Positions 53,584 through 62,430 of a stretch of DNA of 64,000 bases are shown here, piece by piece; positions within the stretch are counted from its first letter, which is position 1; every line of letters starts with the position of its first letter. The notes below the pieces were generated by a model. The model was not told the origin of the DNA, searched no databases, and saw only the letters and a program-made list of their open reading frames with translations. The stretch lies in NCBI RefSeq assembly GCF_017744835.1, contig NZ_JAGIAM010000006.1, forward strand, positions 84,383 through 148,382. Reading direction: 5' to 3'. The translations under genes were made by a program, and so were the position numbers. This DNA is from Sphingomonas sp. Lineage in GTDB: Bacteria; Pseudomonadota; Alphaproteobacteria; Sphingomonadales; Sphingomonadaceae.

Positions 53584-54370
53584 GCCGCACATGCCCCACC
53601 TCGGCTCGGCCGAGAAAGGGCACGCCCATGTCGCGGCACCAGCGCGTGACGATCTGCTCGTCGGTCTCGCCGAAATCCACGTCGTTGTCGGGCACGTCCG
53701 AGACCGCGCCCAGCCGGATGCCGGCGATCCCCTTGAGCTGGGTGGCGTGCGCGACCTGGAACATCATCCGGTCGATCCGGTAGAGCGCCTCGGACACTTC
53801 CTCGACGATCAGCACATGGTCGGTCAGGTCGGGCAGCCATTTGGTGCCGATCAGCGCGCTCAGGATCGACAGGTTGAACGCCACCGCCGGCCGCCCGTCG
53901 GCAAGGCTCGGCTCTAGCGCACGGCGGTCGCGGTCGATCAGCCAGCCCAGCGCCCAGCCCACATCCTCGCCGCTGTCGTTCATGCCCAGCCCGCTCGCCA
54001 TCGACGCGTGGACCGGATGCCCGATCCGCCGCGCATAGAGCGCACCGAGCAGGAAGCCCATGTCCGAAAAGCCCATATAGGTCTTGGCGGAAGCGGCGGG
54101 CCCCAGCTTGGGGATCACCATGTCGAGGATGCGGTTAGATCCGTAGCCGCCGCGCGCGAACCAGATCGCGTCGAAGGCCGGATCGTTGGCGAATTCGAGG
54201 AAGGCTGCCGCGCGCACGTCGTCCGATCCCGCGAAATGCCCCTGGGTCATGAAGCATTGCGGATGGAAGACGATCTCGTGCTGGGGATAAGTCAGCGCCA
54301 TGAAGGCGGCCATGCGCAGCGAGGATTCCTTGCTCACTGCCCGGCCCGGCGCCACGACTCCAATGCGCAT
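53552..54370 (-). CDS. ldcA: LD-carboxypeptidase (peptidase S66, LdcA type)
   Basis: A 272-residue cytoplasmic serine peptidase. The N terminus MRIGVVAPGRAVSKES is characteristic. The nucleophile lies in WFARGGYGSNRIL (G-x-G-S-x-R pattern), the Glu in VLIVEEVSE, and the C-terminal His in EVGHVRLN. The enzyme removes the terminal D-Ala from muramoyl tetrapeptides during recycling. ATG 54370 fits the family start; the upstream extension to 54427 is not conserved-looking. It is divergent from an Mpl/MurC-like ligase gene 98 bases away; that ligase would use the tripeptide that LdcA makes. Confidence 0.88.
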   Translation of the reverse strand: MRIGVVAPGRAVSKESSLRMAAFMALTYPQHEIVFHPQCFMTQGHFAGSDDVRAAAFLEFANDPAFDAIWFARGGYGSNRILDMVIPKLGPAASAKTYMGFSDMGFLLGALYARRIGHPVHASMASGLGMNDSGEDVGWALGWLIDRDRRALEPSLADGRPAVAFNLSILSALIGTKWLPDLTDHVLIVEEVSEALYRIDRMMFQVAHATQLKGIAGIRLGAVSDVPDNDVDFGETDEQIVTRWCRDMGVPFLGRAEVGHVRLNRVVPFGVL

Positions 54371-54468
54371 CCATTCACCCCAATATCCGGCCAATATCCG
54401 GCTCAAGCCATGCGGATTGCCGGGCAATGCCTTGCCCCTCCCGCGGAATCCGCCGATAGCGCGCAGCG

Positions 54469-55866
54469 ATGCACCACGGCAAACCTTACTTCTTCGTCGG
54501 CATAGGCGGATCGGGCATGATGCCGCTGGCCATGATCCTCGCCGGCCAGGGCGCCACCGTCGCCGGATCGGACCGCAGCCTCGACCAGGCCAAGCTCCCC
54601 GCCAAGTTCGATTACCTCAAGCGCCGCGGCATCGCGCTCTTCGCGCAGGACGGCAGCGGCGTCGTCTCGGGCGACCAGATCGTCGTCGCTTCGGCCGCGG
54701 TCGAGGCGAGCGTGCCCGACATCGTCGCAGCCGAGCGCGTCGGCGCGGAGCGCATGTCGCGCGCCGAGCTGCTCGCCACGCTGTTCAACGCCGCGCCGCT
54801 CTCGATCGGCGTCGCGGGCACCAGCGGCAAGTCGACCGTCACCGGCATGATCGGCTGGATCCTCCACGCCACCGGTCGCGACCCGACGGTGATGAACGGC
54901 GCGGTGATGAAGAATTTCGCCACCCCCGACGCCCCCTTCGCCAGCGCGCTGGTGGGCGAGAGCGGCGCCTTCGTCAGCGAAGTCGACGAGAGCGACGGCT
55001 CGATCGCGCTCTACCGGCCGGCGGTCGCGGTGCTCAACAACGTCAGCCTCGACCACAAGTCGATGGACGAGCTGCGCGACCTGTTCCGCACCTTCATCGC
55101 AAAGGCGGGCACCGCCGTGGTCAACCTCGACAATGGCGAGGGCGCCGCCCTGGCGATGACGCTGCCCGCCGATCGGCTGCTCACCTTCGCGATCGAAGGC
55201 GAGGCCGACCTCATCGCGCGCGACCTCAAGGAGCAGCGCTTCGGCATCGGCTTCGGCCTGGTCGAGAAGGGCGGGGCGCCGTTGCGCGTCAATCTCCAGG
55301 TGCCCGGCCGCCACAATGTCTCGAACGCGCTGGCGGCGATCGGCGCGGTCCGCGCCGCGGGCGTGCCGCTCGACGAGGCGGCGCGTGCGATCGAGGGTTT
55401 CGTCGGGCTCAAGCGCCGCTTCGAGCTGGTCGGCGAGGCCGGTAGCGTCGCCGTGATCGACGATTTCGGGCACAACCCCGACAAGATCGCCGCGACGCTC
55501 GACACGCTCCACGCCTTCCCGGGCCGGCTGCTGCTGCTCTTCCAGCCCCACGGCTATGGCCCGCTCAAGGTGATGCGGCGCGAGCTGGTGGCGATGTTCG
55601 CCGAGAAGCTCGGCGCCGACGATCTGCTGGTGCTCCCAGACCCCGTCTACCACGGCGGCACGGTGTCGCGTGAGGTCACCAGCGCCGACATCGTCGCCGA
55701 CGTCGCCGCCACCGGACGCAGGGCGCTCCACATCCCCGAGCGCGCGGCAGCCGCGGCGCATCTGGTCGCGGAGGCGCGGCCCGGCGACCGCATTGTCGTG
55801 ATGGGCGCGCGCGACGACACGCTGAGCTTGCTCGCCGCGGACATGGTGGGACAGCTAGGCCGCTGA
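54469..55866 (+). CDS. mpl: Mur ligase family protein, Mpl/MurC-like
   Basis: A 465-residue ligase. The N-terminal Rossmann part begins [14 protein letters not shown]. The ATP-binding P-loop is [14 protein letters not shown] (GTSGKS rather than the MurC GTHGKT). The central domain has EVDESDGS and [13 protein letters not shown], and the C-terminal domain [16 protein letters not shown]. Mpl joins the recycled tripeptide L-Ala-D-Glu-mDAP to UDP-MurNAc; MurC adds L-Ala in de novo synthesis. The divergent LdcA neighbour and the absence of a mur-fts cluster favour Mpl or a MurC-like recycling enzyme. The symbol is therefore probable, not certain. Confidence 0.78.
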   Translation: MHHGKPYFFVGIGGSGMMPLAMILAGQGATVAGSDRSLDQAKLPAKFDYLKRRGIALFAQDGSGVVSGDQIVVASAAVEASVPDIVAAERVGAERMSRAELLATLFNAAPLSIGVAGTSGKSTVTGMIGWILHATGRDPTVMNGAVMKNFATPDAPFASALVGESGAFVSEVDESDGSIALYRPAVAVLNNVSLDHKSMDELRDLFRTFIAKAGTAVVNLDNGEGAALAMTLPADRLLTFAIEGEADLIARDLKEQRFGIGFGLVEKGGAPLRVNLQVPGRHNVSNALAAIGAVRAAGVPLDEAARAIEGFVGLKRRFELVGEAGSVAVIDDFGHNPDKIAATLDTLHAFPGRLLLLFQPHGYGPLKVMRRELVAMFAEKLGADDLLVLPDPVYHGGTVSREVTSADIVADVAATGRRALHIPERAAAAAHLVAEARPGDRIVVMGARDDTLSLLAADMVGQLGR

Positions 55867-55955
55867 ACCGCCAGCGATTCAGCTGGACACAATTCCGCAA
55901 CATGGCATCATCGCGCCTCCACCCTCCCGACCGGCGGAGGGAGACGGGAGGCGTC

Positions 55956-56150
55956 ATGCGAGTCCTCCAGCTTTTCCAGTGCGTGCGTGGCAAGCATCAC
56001 CGCAGTCGTCGGCTCGCCTGGAGCGACGGCACCACTTACCGTTCGTGGTGCGTCGGCTGCGGCAAGCCGCTGATCCGCAGCCACGGCGGCTGGCAGGCCG
56101 ATCCCGATCCACCCCCACCTCCCGACGGCCACTCAAAGGCTGCGCACTAG
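55956..56150 (+). CDS. Small zinc-ribbon-like protein
   Basis: A 64-residue basic protein. CVRGKHHRSRR and, 20 residues on, CVGCGKPLIR supply three cysteines and two histidines in an arrangement that could bind zinc. The C terminus is Asp/Pro-rich. ATG 55956 follows GGGAGG; the upstream in-frame ATG at 55902 has no ribosome site. It lies between the Mpl-like gene and the next promoter. No function known; similar short proteins appear in other sphingomonads as hypotheticals. Confidence 0.65.
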   Translation: MRVLQLFQCVRGKHHRSRRLAWSDGTTYRSWCVGCGKPLIRSHGGWQADPDPPPPPDGHSKAAH

Positions 56151-56158
56151 CGTCGTTC

Positions 56159-56195
56159 GTCAAGCATGCCAACCACATTGGCAAGCGTGCTTGAC
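56159..56195. promoter_or_regulatory. Long palindrome overlapping the promoter of the XRE operon
   Basis: Outer arms GTCAAGCA (56159-56166) and TGCTTGAC (56188-56195), inner arms TGCCAA (56167-56172) and TTGGCA (56178-56183). The right arm contains a TTGACA -35 box (56191-56196), with TGTAAA 16 bases on (56213-56218). A further pair GTAAAGC / GCTTTAC (56214-56220 and 56244-56250) spans the leader up to the start codon. A repressor here would shut off the membrane protein-XRE-hydrolase operon. Confidence 0.75.
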
Positions 56196-56250
56196 ATATC
56201 AGCGCCGAGATGTGTAAAGCGTCCTTGTCTGATTCGAAAGGGAGCTTTAC

Positions 56251-56655
56251 ATGGCCTTCTCTCCTGCCCAGCGGCGCTACAACCGTACCGTGCTGTTGCT
56301 CAGCGTCCTCTATGCCCTGCTGCTGTTCGGCGCGGTCTATCTCCTGTCGCGGCAGCTCGTCTCGGGCCCGCTCGCTTATGTCGTCGGCGTGCTGCCGGCG
56401 CTGCCAGTGACCGGCTTCTTTGTCGCGATGGGTCATTATCTGCTGATCGAGAGCGATGAATATCTGCGCGCGGTCCAGATCCGACAGCTGCTGATCGCCA
56501 CCGGCGTGGCGCTCGCCGCCTCGACGATCTGGGGCTTCCTCGAGGGCTTCGAGCTGGTGCCGCACGTCGTCGCTTATGTCTGGCCGATCGTGTGGTTCGC
56601 GGGGCTCGGGCTCGGCGCGTGCGTCAACACCGCACTGGCGCGGAGGGCGGCGTAA
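56251..56655 (+). CDS. Four-helix integral membrane protein, unknown function
   Basis: A 134-residue protein with four predicted membrane helices (about residues 11-32, 38-62, 76-96 and 104-128). The second and third are joined by an acidic loop IESDEYLRAVQIRQ. It resembles the small membrane proteins often encoded before short XRE regulators in alphaproteobacteria, for which no activity is known. Its stop overlaps the XRE start by one base (TAATG). The ATG immediately follows the GCTTTAC arm of an inverted repeat, so its expression should be under tight control, probably by the XRE protein. Confidence 0.78.
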   Translation: MAFSPAQRRYNRTVLLLSVLYALLLFGAVYLLSRQLVSGPLAYVVGVLPALPVTGFFVAMGHYLLIESDEYLRAVQIRQLLIATGVALAASTIWGFLEGFELVPHVVAYVWPIVWFAGLGLGACVNTALARRAA

Positions 56656-56864
56656 TGAACAATCGCCTCCGCGTGCTGCGCGCCGAGCGCGCCTGGAGCC
56701 AGCAGGACCTGGCCGAACGGCTCGAGGTGTCACGTCAGAGCGTGAACGCGATCGAGACCGGCCGCTACGATCCCTCGCTCCCGCTCGCCTTCAAGATCGC
56801 CGACGTCTTCGGCCTCGCGATCGAAGACATCTTCCAGAACCCCTCCAAGGGAGTCTCGCAATGA
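56655..56864 (+). CDS. XRE family helix-turn-helix regulator
   Basis: A 69-residue protein that is almost only a DNA-binding domain: RLRVLRAERAWSQQDLAERL, then VSRQSVNAIETGRYDPSLPLAFKIADVF in outline, a textbook HTH_3. Its length matches the short regulators of the YozG/YgzD class that are encoded with membrane proteins. It is coupled on both sides (TAATG upstream, ATGA downstream). The strong palindrome at 56159-56195 is its most likely operator, giving autoregulation. Confidence 0.92.
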   Translation: MNNRLRVLRAERAWSQQDLAERLEVSRQSVNAIETGRYDPSLPLAFKIADVFGLAIEDIFQNPSKGVSQ

Positions 56865-57814
56865 TTGCTCGTTTGCTTCCCTTCGCCGACTGCCGCGGCA
56901 GCCGCCTCCGCTGGATCGCGATCGCCGTGGCGATCGCAGCCGCCTGCGCTTCCGCTACCGACGGCCGCGCCGCAGAGCGCCAGGCCTCGCCCGCGCAGGC
57001 CGCAGCCCCGATCCCCATGGACCATATCTCTGTCGAGCGCGTCGGCAGCGGCCCGGCGGTCATTCTGATCCCCGGCCTGTCGAGCCCGCGCGCAGTGTGG
57101 GAGACGGTCGTGCCCGAGCTCGCGCGCGCGCACAGCGTCTATCTGGTGCAGGTCAATGGCTTCGGCGGCGACGATCCCGGCGCCAATCTCGCGCCCGGCG
57201 TGCTTCCGGGCGTGGTGGAGGACCTCCACCGGCTCGTCGCCAGCGAGAAATTGAAGGGCGCCGTCGTGGTCGGCCATTCGATGGGCGGGCTCGCCGGGCT
57301 GATGCTCGCCAAGGCGCATCCGCAGGACGTCGGCCGGCTGATGGTGGTCGATGCGCTGCCCTGGGTGGGCACGATCTTCGCGCCGGGTGCGACGGTGGCG
57401 GCGATCGAGCCGATGGCCGCGACGATGCGCGACCGGATGGCTGCCGAGCATGGCAAGCCGCGCGACCCGGCCGCTGCCGCGCAGGTCGCGGCGACCCAGG
57501 CGGCCACGCCTGCGGCCCAGGCGCAGGTCGCCAAATGGATTCTCGCCGCCGATCCGCGCGTCTCGGCGCGCGCCTTCTACGAGGATGCGACCACCGATCT
57601 GCGTCCCGAAATGGCGGCGATCACGACGCCGATCACGCTCGTCTATCCGTGGAGCGCGCGGCTGCCGCGCGAGCGTGCCGAGGCCTTTTATCGCGGCGAA
57701 TATGCCAAGGCGCCGCATGTCCGCTTCGTCGACGTCGGCGACAGCGGCCATTTCGTGATGCTCGACCAGCCCGCCGCCTTTGCCAGGGCACTCGCGGCCT
57801 TCCTCGCCGACTGA
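56861..57814 (+). CDS. Alpha/beta hydrolase with signal peptide
   Basis: A 317-residue hydrolase. A basic N terminus and hydrophobic segment (WIAIAVAIAAACASATDGRAA, about residues 24-44) form a signal peptide or lipoprotein signal (one Cys at the region's end). The oxyanion region is ILIPGLSSPRAVW, the nucleophile elbow GHSMGG, and the catalytic His GDSGHFVML near the C terminus. An Ala/Gln-rich helical cap is at about residues 190-225. Esterase or lactonase-type activity is probable but not specific. Third gene of the XRE operon, with an ATGA overlap. No terminator is visible on this strand. Confidence 0.82.
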   Translation: MIARLLPFADCRGSRLRWIAIAVAIAAACASATDGRAAERQASPAQAAAPIPMDHISVERVGSGPAVILIPGLSSPRAVWETVVPELARAHSVYLVQVNGFGGDDPGANLAPGVLPGVVEDLHRLVASEKLKGAVVVGHSMGGLAGLMLAKAHPQDVGRLMVVDALPWVGTIFAPGATVAAIEPMAATMRDRMAAEHGKPRDPAAAAQVAATQAATPAAQAQVAKWILAADPRVSARAFYEDATTDLRPEMAAITTPITLVYPWSARLPRERAEAFYRGEYAKAPHVRFVDVGDSGHFVMLDQPAAFARALAAFLAD

Positions 57815-57816
57815 GC

Positions 57817-57847
57817 AAAAAAAGGGCCCGGGAACGACCCCGGGCCT
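57817..57847 (-). terminator. Terminator of the DUF2171 gene (minus strand)
   Basis: GC-rich arms GGCCCGGG (57825-57832) and CCCGGGCC (57839-57846). On the minus strand the stem is followed by seven T (A-run 57817-57823). On the plus strand there is no T-run. Confidence 0.85.
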
Positions 57848-57876
57848 AGTACCGCCTGCGTGCTGTTGCTCCGGCC

Positions 57877-58878
57877 TCAATAGGTGCCGGAGAAGCTCCG
57901 GTTGAGATTGTGCTCGCTCGACCAGTCCTGCCGCTCCTCGGCGCGCTTGGTCTCGCCCTGCTCGCCGAAGAAGGCGCCCGAGCGCTCCTCGTCGCGCCAA
58001 TGCGCCTGCGCCTCGTCGGCGGTCTTGCGCAGCTTCACCTGGTCGTCGACCGAATCGATCCAGCGCGATGGGATCGAATGGTGATGGCCGCCTGCCTCGG
58101 GATCGCTCTTGGTGAGCAGGATCCGGTCGCCGCGGACCTTGTCGACGGTGCCGACATGGCTGCCGTCGGAGCCCACCACTTCCATATGCTCGCTCACCCG
58201 GCGCAGGCAGTCGCGCTGGCCCTGGCGCTCGGTGCGCCAGCTGCTGAACTCGTTGTGGAAGCGCTGTGCGTTCTCGCGGCGATATTCGTCATAGTCGCGG
58301 TCGAGCTCGGCGATCCGCTCGCTGCGCCAGCTGCGATAATGATCGTCGTGCGGCGACGTGTCGCGCCGGCGCTCGGAGCGCGCCATGCGGTCGTCGTAGC
58401 GCTGGTCCATCTCGCGGCGGCGCTCGGCCTCCTCGTCGCCGAACCACGAGCGGACCTCGTCGCCGGCGCGCTCGAGGAAGCCGCGGTCGTCGTCCTGGCC
58501 GGCGCGCTCGCCCTGGCCGCGCGTTCCGCCGGCGGCTGCGCCATAGCCGGCATAGCCGCGCATGCGCTCGCCCCAGCCGCGGTCGCTGCCGCGCTGATAG
58601 CGGTCGCGGTCCCAGGCGCCGCGGTCATAGTCGCGCGCGCCATAATCCTGCGCGCCATAGTCGCTGCGCCCGCGCCACGAATCGTCGCGATAGCTGGGCG
58701 TGCTGCGGCCCTGGTCCTGGCGTTCGCGGCCGTAGCCGAGCTCGCCCGCGGCGGCATAGTCGCGCGCGTTCGAGTAGCTATAGTCGCGGCCCGAGCCGTA
58801 ATCCCGCGTATAGTCGGGGCTGGGGGTGCTGCGCTCATAGTCGCGCGCGCCCCAGCGGTCGTTACGGTCGTCCATCAT
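57877..58878 (-). CDS. DUF2171 protein with long charged, repeat-rich N terminus
   Basis: A 333-residue protein. Residues 1-160 are low complexity, rich in Arg, Asp, Tyr and Gly with repeated RDY/YGxRDY units. A central SWFGDEEAERRREMDQRY element leads to a charged helical region. The C-terminal DUF2171/PRC-barrel-like domain (VVGSDGSHVGTVDKVRGDRILLTKSDPEAGG in outline) is at about residues 235-290. Function unknown; such proteins are abundant in sphingomonads and are often linked to general stress, which here is inference. ATG 58878 (or 58875) follows AGGAGAGAGG. The ~50-residue extension to 59034 is rejected. Confidence 0.8.
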   Translation of the reverse strand: MMDDRNDRWGARDYERSTPSPDYTRDYGSGRDYSYSNARDYAAAGELGYGRERQDQGRSTPSYRDDSWRGRSDYGAQDYGARDYDRGAWDRDRYQRGSDRGWGERMRGYAGYGAAAGGTRGQGERAGQDDDRGFLERAGDEVRSWFGDEEAERRREMDQRYDDRMARSERRRDTSPHDDHYRSWRSERIAELDRDYDEYRRENAQRFHNEFSSWRTERQGQRDCLRRVSEHMEVVGSDGSHVGTVDKVRGDRILLTKSDPEAGGHHHSIPSRWIDSVDDQVKLRKTADEAQAHWRDEERSGAFFGEQGETKRAEERQDWSSEHNLNRSFSGTY

Positions 58879-59084
58879 CCTCTCTCCTGATCTGCGTTCC
58901 TGATGGCGCACGCGCGAGGGCGCGGCGCCTCGCGGGATCAGCGAGCGAGGCCGGGGCGGAGTTCCGAAATTCGTCGCATTTGCGGCACTTCCGGCGATGT
59001 AGGCGACGCCGCACAAGCCAGTTGCATCGTGCATCGGCTGGGGCTAATGGGTGCGCCTCCCGGGGCCACCCGGGGACCGGCGGC

Positions 59085-59160
59085 GGGGCTGTAGCTCAGA
59101 TGGGAGAGCGCTGCAATCGCACTGCAGAGGTCAGGGGTTCGATTCCCCTCAGCTCCACCA
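59085..59160 (+). tRNA. tRNA-Ala (CGC)
   Basis: A 76-base tRNA with encoded CCA. Acceptor arms GGGGCTG / CAGCTCC pair with one G-T. The anticodon loop ATCGCAC places CGC at 59118-59120, reading GCG alanine codons. The T-arm AGGGG-TTCGATT-CCCCT is perfect. Confidence 0.96.
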
Positions 59161-59308
59161 GCCGCCATTGATTTTATCCCATTTTTTCGAATTTTCGGGT
59201 CCGGCCATAAGATCGGCTGCGGCTAACGCGCCGCGTCGGCCCGATCGTCCACAGCAATCTGTCCGGGCGCGATGGACAGGCCTCCAGGCAGCTGGGTAAC
59301 GCACCGGT

Positions 59309-59509
59309 ATGCCGATCATTGCCACGATCATGAACTCGACCACCGGCCAGCCGATCCAGAAGATGTCGTTCGGGCGCATGCCCAAGCCCTGGGCATCCTT
59401 CAACCTGGAGACGGGTGAATTGGTCAAGGCCGACCGCGTGGAGGTGGGCAAGCCCGCACCGGGAAAGGTGGTGGTGCCGGTATCGGTCTGGGTCACGCCG
59501 AAGGGATGA
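59309..59509 (+). CDS. Small hypothetical protein
   Basis: A 66-residue frame with natural-looking composition: two strand-like segments (PIIATIMNSTTG, KVVVPVSVWVTPKG) and a central MPKPWASFNLETGELVKAD. No homologous family is recognised and the ribosome-binding site is weak (GGTAACGCACCGGT upstream). It stands between tRNA-Ala and a gene-free stretch leading to the FadR-type regulator. It may be a real small beta-rich protein. Confidence 0.5.
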   Translation: MPIIATIMNSTTGQPIQKMSFGRMPKPWASFNLETGELVKADRVEVGKPAPGKVVVPVSVWVTPKG

Positions 59510-59773
59510 TTCAGCGGGCGGCCGCCGCGTTTCAGCCCCGTCGGCCGTTCCGCTGCGGATTTGAGGTGCGGTGCTCGAACTGGCCAAATCGGACGTAATG
59601 GTAAAGACCGATCCGGATTCGGCCTCTTTGCCGGAGCGACGCTTCTCTTCCCGCATGATCGCGGCATCAGCGCCAATTCGGCGCCACCATTTTGCGCGAC
59701 GGGCTACGCAACTTGCATGCGTCGTCCAGTCGCTGATAAGGCGCGCCTAGCTCGGATAAGGGGAAGCGGCCGG

Positions 59774-60535
59774 ATGGCATCGGAGGAGGGGAAGGCGCTA
59801 GTGCTCGGGGAATTGAGCGCCGACGGCCAGACGCCCGCTCCGAAGGGCTCTGGACGACGCCTGCGCGGCGCGGTGGCGCATTATCTCGGCACCGCCATCG
59901 TCTCTGGCCAGATCGCGCCCGGCGAACGGCTGACCGGCGAAGTCGAGAATTCGGAGGCACTCGACGTGTCTCGCAGCGCTTATCGCGAGGCGGTACAGGT
60001 GCTCACCGCCAAGGGGCTGGTCGAAAGTCGCCCCAAGGCAGGGACGCGCGTGCTGCCGCGCAGCCGCTGGAACATGCTCGATCCCGTGGTTCTGGCCTGG
60101 GCATTCTCGGGCGAGCCCGATCCGGCTTTCGTCCGCGACCTTTTCGAGCTGCGCGCTATCGTCGAACCCTCGGCCGCGCGTCTCGCCGCGGAGCGTCGCG
60201 AAAAGGCTGATCTCAAGCTGATGAAGGACGCGTTGGCGAAGATGCGACGCTTCACGCTTGCGACCGAAGCAGGGCGCGCCGCCGATCGCGATTTCCACGA
60301 CGCGCTGCTCCAGGCGACGCACAACAGCGCGCTGATCGCACTCAGCGCGAGCATCGGCGCGGCCGTGAACTGGACGACGCAGTTCAAGCAGCGCGCGCGC
60401 TCGCTGCCGCGCGACCCGCTTCCCGACCACGTCCGCGTCTTTGACGCGATCGCCGCAGGCGATGCCGATGCCGCCAGTGACGCCATGCGTGTCCTTGTCG
60501 ACCTTGCGCTCGAGGACACCAACTCCTCGTTCTAG
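59774..60535 (+). CDS. FadR/GntR family transcriptional regulator
   Basis: A 253-residue regulator. The winged helix is in HYLGTAIVSGQIAPGERLTGEVENSEALDVSRSAYREAV in outline (about residues 35-75). The all-helical FCD effector domain follows, with metal-binding positions DFHDALLQATHN and DHVRVFDAI. The length and LDPVVLAWAFSGEPD linker resemble regulators of hexuronate/galactonate or arabinose-type catabolic loci (DgoR/ExuR-like). It overlaps the convergent GH27 gene by 4 bases (CTAG), and the gene pair suggests it controls the adjoining sugar-polymer locus. Start ATG follows GGGGAAG. Confidence 0.88.
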   Translation: MASEEGKALVLGELSADGQTPAPKGSGRRLRGAVAHYLGTAIVSGQIAPGERLTGEVENSEALDVSRSAYREAVQVLTAKGLVESRPKAGTRVLPRSRWNMLDPVVLAWAFSGEPDPAFVRDLFELRAIVEPSAARLAAERREKADLKLMKDALAKMRRFTLATEAGRAADRDFHDALLQATHNSALIALSASIGAAVNWTTQFKQRARSLPRDPLPDHVRVFDAIAAGDADAASDAMRVLVDLALEDTNSSF

Positions 60536-62430
60536 CGCCGCAAGGCCGCCTCGGCCCAGGTGACCGGATCGGGAAAGCGCGGCGCGCCCGGGGTCCTCGC
60601 TACCAGCTCGACCAGCTTGGCGCCCGCGACGTCCGCCGCGAGCGGCGCAGGCGCCTCGCCGAAGCGCATCGGGCGCGAGCGCGTGACGAGCCTGCCGTCG
60701 GCATAGACCTCGAAGGTGACCGGCTGGCTCCTGTCGCGCGCCGAATCGTCGACGCCGACCAGCGCGGTGAAGCGCCGATAGCCGGCATTGCGGACTTCCA
60801 GACGCGAATTGGCAAGCACGCCGATCCCGGTATCGAAGCGGCGGCCGGCGATGCCCAGCTGCTCGGAATAGGGCGTGCTGTCCGCCTGGGCGCCGCCCCA
60901 GCCTCCATAGCGTGGCCCCTCGCGCGTCACCCGCGTGCCCGCCCAGGGAAGGATGGCGCGGTGGACGAGCGGATCGACCTCGGGAGCGACGACGCCGTCG
61001 ACCGCGGGGTTCACGCTGCCGGGCATTTCGGAAAGATAATGCCCGTCCGCGAGCAACCGGCTGCCCTTGACGCGGAACAGCAGCGTCTCGTGCGGTGCGA
61101 GCTTTAGCTCCTGGCGGTCGCGGAACCGCCTGGCCTCGCCGCTCCACAGGTCGGTGAGCGCGATGTCCGCATCGGCCGCGAATTTGAGATGGGCCGCGGT
61201 GAGCGTGGCCGAAACCGGCTCCGAGGTGCGATTGAGCACCGCGACGGCCTTTTCGCCGTTCGCGAGCGTCTTCACCAGAATGTCGACATCGTCGGAATCA
61301 TAGGCGAGCACCGCCTGGTTTCCCGCGGGATCCTGATTGAGCGCGATCACTTCGGGCTTGCCGAGGATCGCCATCAGCTCGGGGGCAGCGGTGCGCAGGT
61401 CATAGCCGATGATCAGCGGTGCGTTGAGCATCGCCCAGAGGCTGAAGTGCGAGCGCGCCTCGGTGAGGTGGCGCGCGTCGAAGTCGCCGGCGCCGATGTA
61501 GAGCATGTCGGGATCGTTCCACGAGCCCGGATGCGCATAGAGCGGACGGCGGAGTGCCGTGTCCATGTTGTGGAGCATCCGCCCCCAGATCGGGAATATG
61601 TCCTCGCTGGTGCGCGACGTGCTCGCTATCTCGCGCGCCCACGAGCGCACGTCGGCTGCGCCCCAGAGGCACAGCGAGAAGATGAAGTCATTGTCCGGAT
61701 TGGCGCGCTCGAGCGCGCGGGCGACCTGGGTGTAGAGCGCCTTGGTGCCCGCGATATTGGTCCGCCCGAGCGAGCCGCTGTCGACCAGCGGAGGAAGCGC
61801 GCGGAACTCGCCCGACACGACCTTGGGCGCGTCCGCCGGCAGGCCGCGGATGCCGCAGGCGTCGACCTTGATCAGGTCGAAGCCCCACTCGCCGAAATAG
61901 AGCCCGATATCCTGGTCGACATGGCCGTAGAGGCCGACCTCGCGCTCGGCGACGGTGCCACTCGGCAGGTTCGCCTTGTCGTCGCTGTGGATCTGGCCGC
62001 AGCTGTTCCGGCCGATGTCCGAGTAGATGCCGGCCTTGAGCCCCATCGCGTGGAGCTTGTCGGTCAGCGCGCGGAAGCTGGTCCGCCCGCCGGTCTGGCG
62101 CGCGGACGGGAATTTGTCGGTCCGGATCACCAGCCGCCCGTCGGCGTCGCGGCGCGCCCACCAGCCTTCGTCGATATTGATGTAGCGATAGCCCTTGGCC
62201 GCGAGGCCTGAGTCGACGATCGCTTCGGCGGATCCCAGGAGCTTCGCCTCGCTGATATCGAGCGCAAAGGCGTTCCAGCTGTTCCAGCCCATCGGCGGCA
62301 GCTGGGCGGCGCCGCCCGAATAGACGCTCCATTGGCCGGTCGGGGCCAGGGGATCGGACTGCGCGGCCGCGGGCGAGGCGAGTGCGAGGGACGAAGCCGC
62401 GAGCAGCGCGGCGAAGGCTGCGCGCTTCAC
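60532..62430 (-). CDS. Glycoside hydrolase family 27 (alpha-galactosidase/beta-L-arabinopyranosidase) with NPCBM domain
   Basis: A 632-residue secreted enzyme with a signal peptide (residues 1-22, ending PAAAQ). The GH27 core starts PPMGWNSWNAFALDI and includes YINIDEGWW, IYSDIGRNSC, the nucleophile strand DLIKVDACG and the acid/base region SWNDPDMLYIG. A beta-sandwich C-domain follows, then an NPCBM-type module (about residues 495-625, from HRAILPWAG to VELVARTPG). The GTG start at 62430 overlaps the esterase stop by four bases. It should remove terminal alpha-galactose or beta-L-arabinopyranose from polysaccharide side chains; the neighbouring GH51 favours an arabinose-rich substrate. Confidence 0.92.
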   Translation of the reverse strand: MKRAAFAALLAASSLALASPAAAQSDPLAPTGQWSVYSGGAAQLPPMGWNSWNAFALDISEAKLLGSAEAIVDSGLAAKGYRYINIDEGWWARRDADGRLVIRTDKFPSARQTGGRTSFRALTDKLHAMGLKAGIYSDIGRNSCGQIHSDDKANLPSGTVAEREVGLYGHVDQDIGLYFGEWGFDLIKVDACGIRGLPADAPKVVSGEFRALPPLVDSGSLGRTNIAGTKALYTQVARALERANPDNDFIFSLCLWGAADVRSWAREIASTSRTSEDIFPIWGRMLHNMDTALRRPLYAHPGSWNDPDMLYIGAGDFDARHLTEARSHFSLWAMLNAPLIIGYDLRTAAPELMAILGKPEVIALNQDPAGNQAVLAYDSDDVDILVKTLANGEKAVAVLNRTSEPVSATLTAAHLKFAADADIALTDLWSGEARRFRDRQELKLAPHETLLFRVKGSRLLADGHYLSEMPGSVNPAVDGVVAPEVDPLVHRAILPWAGTRVTREGPRYGGWGGAQADSTPYSEQLGIAGRRFDTGIGVLANSRLEVRNAGYRRFTALVGVDDSARDRSQPVTFEVYADGRLVTRSRPMRFGEAPAPLAADVAGAKLVELVARTPGAPRFPDPVTWAEAALRR

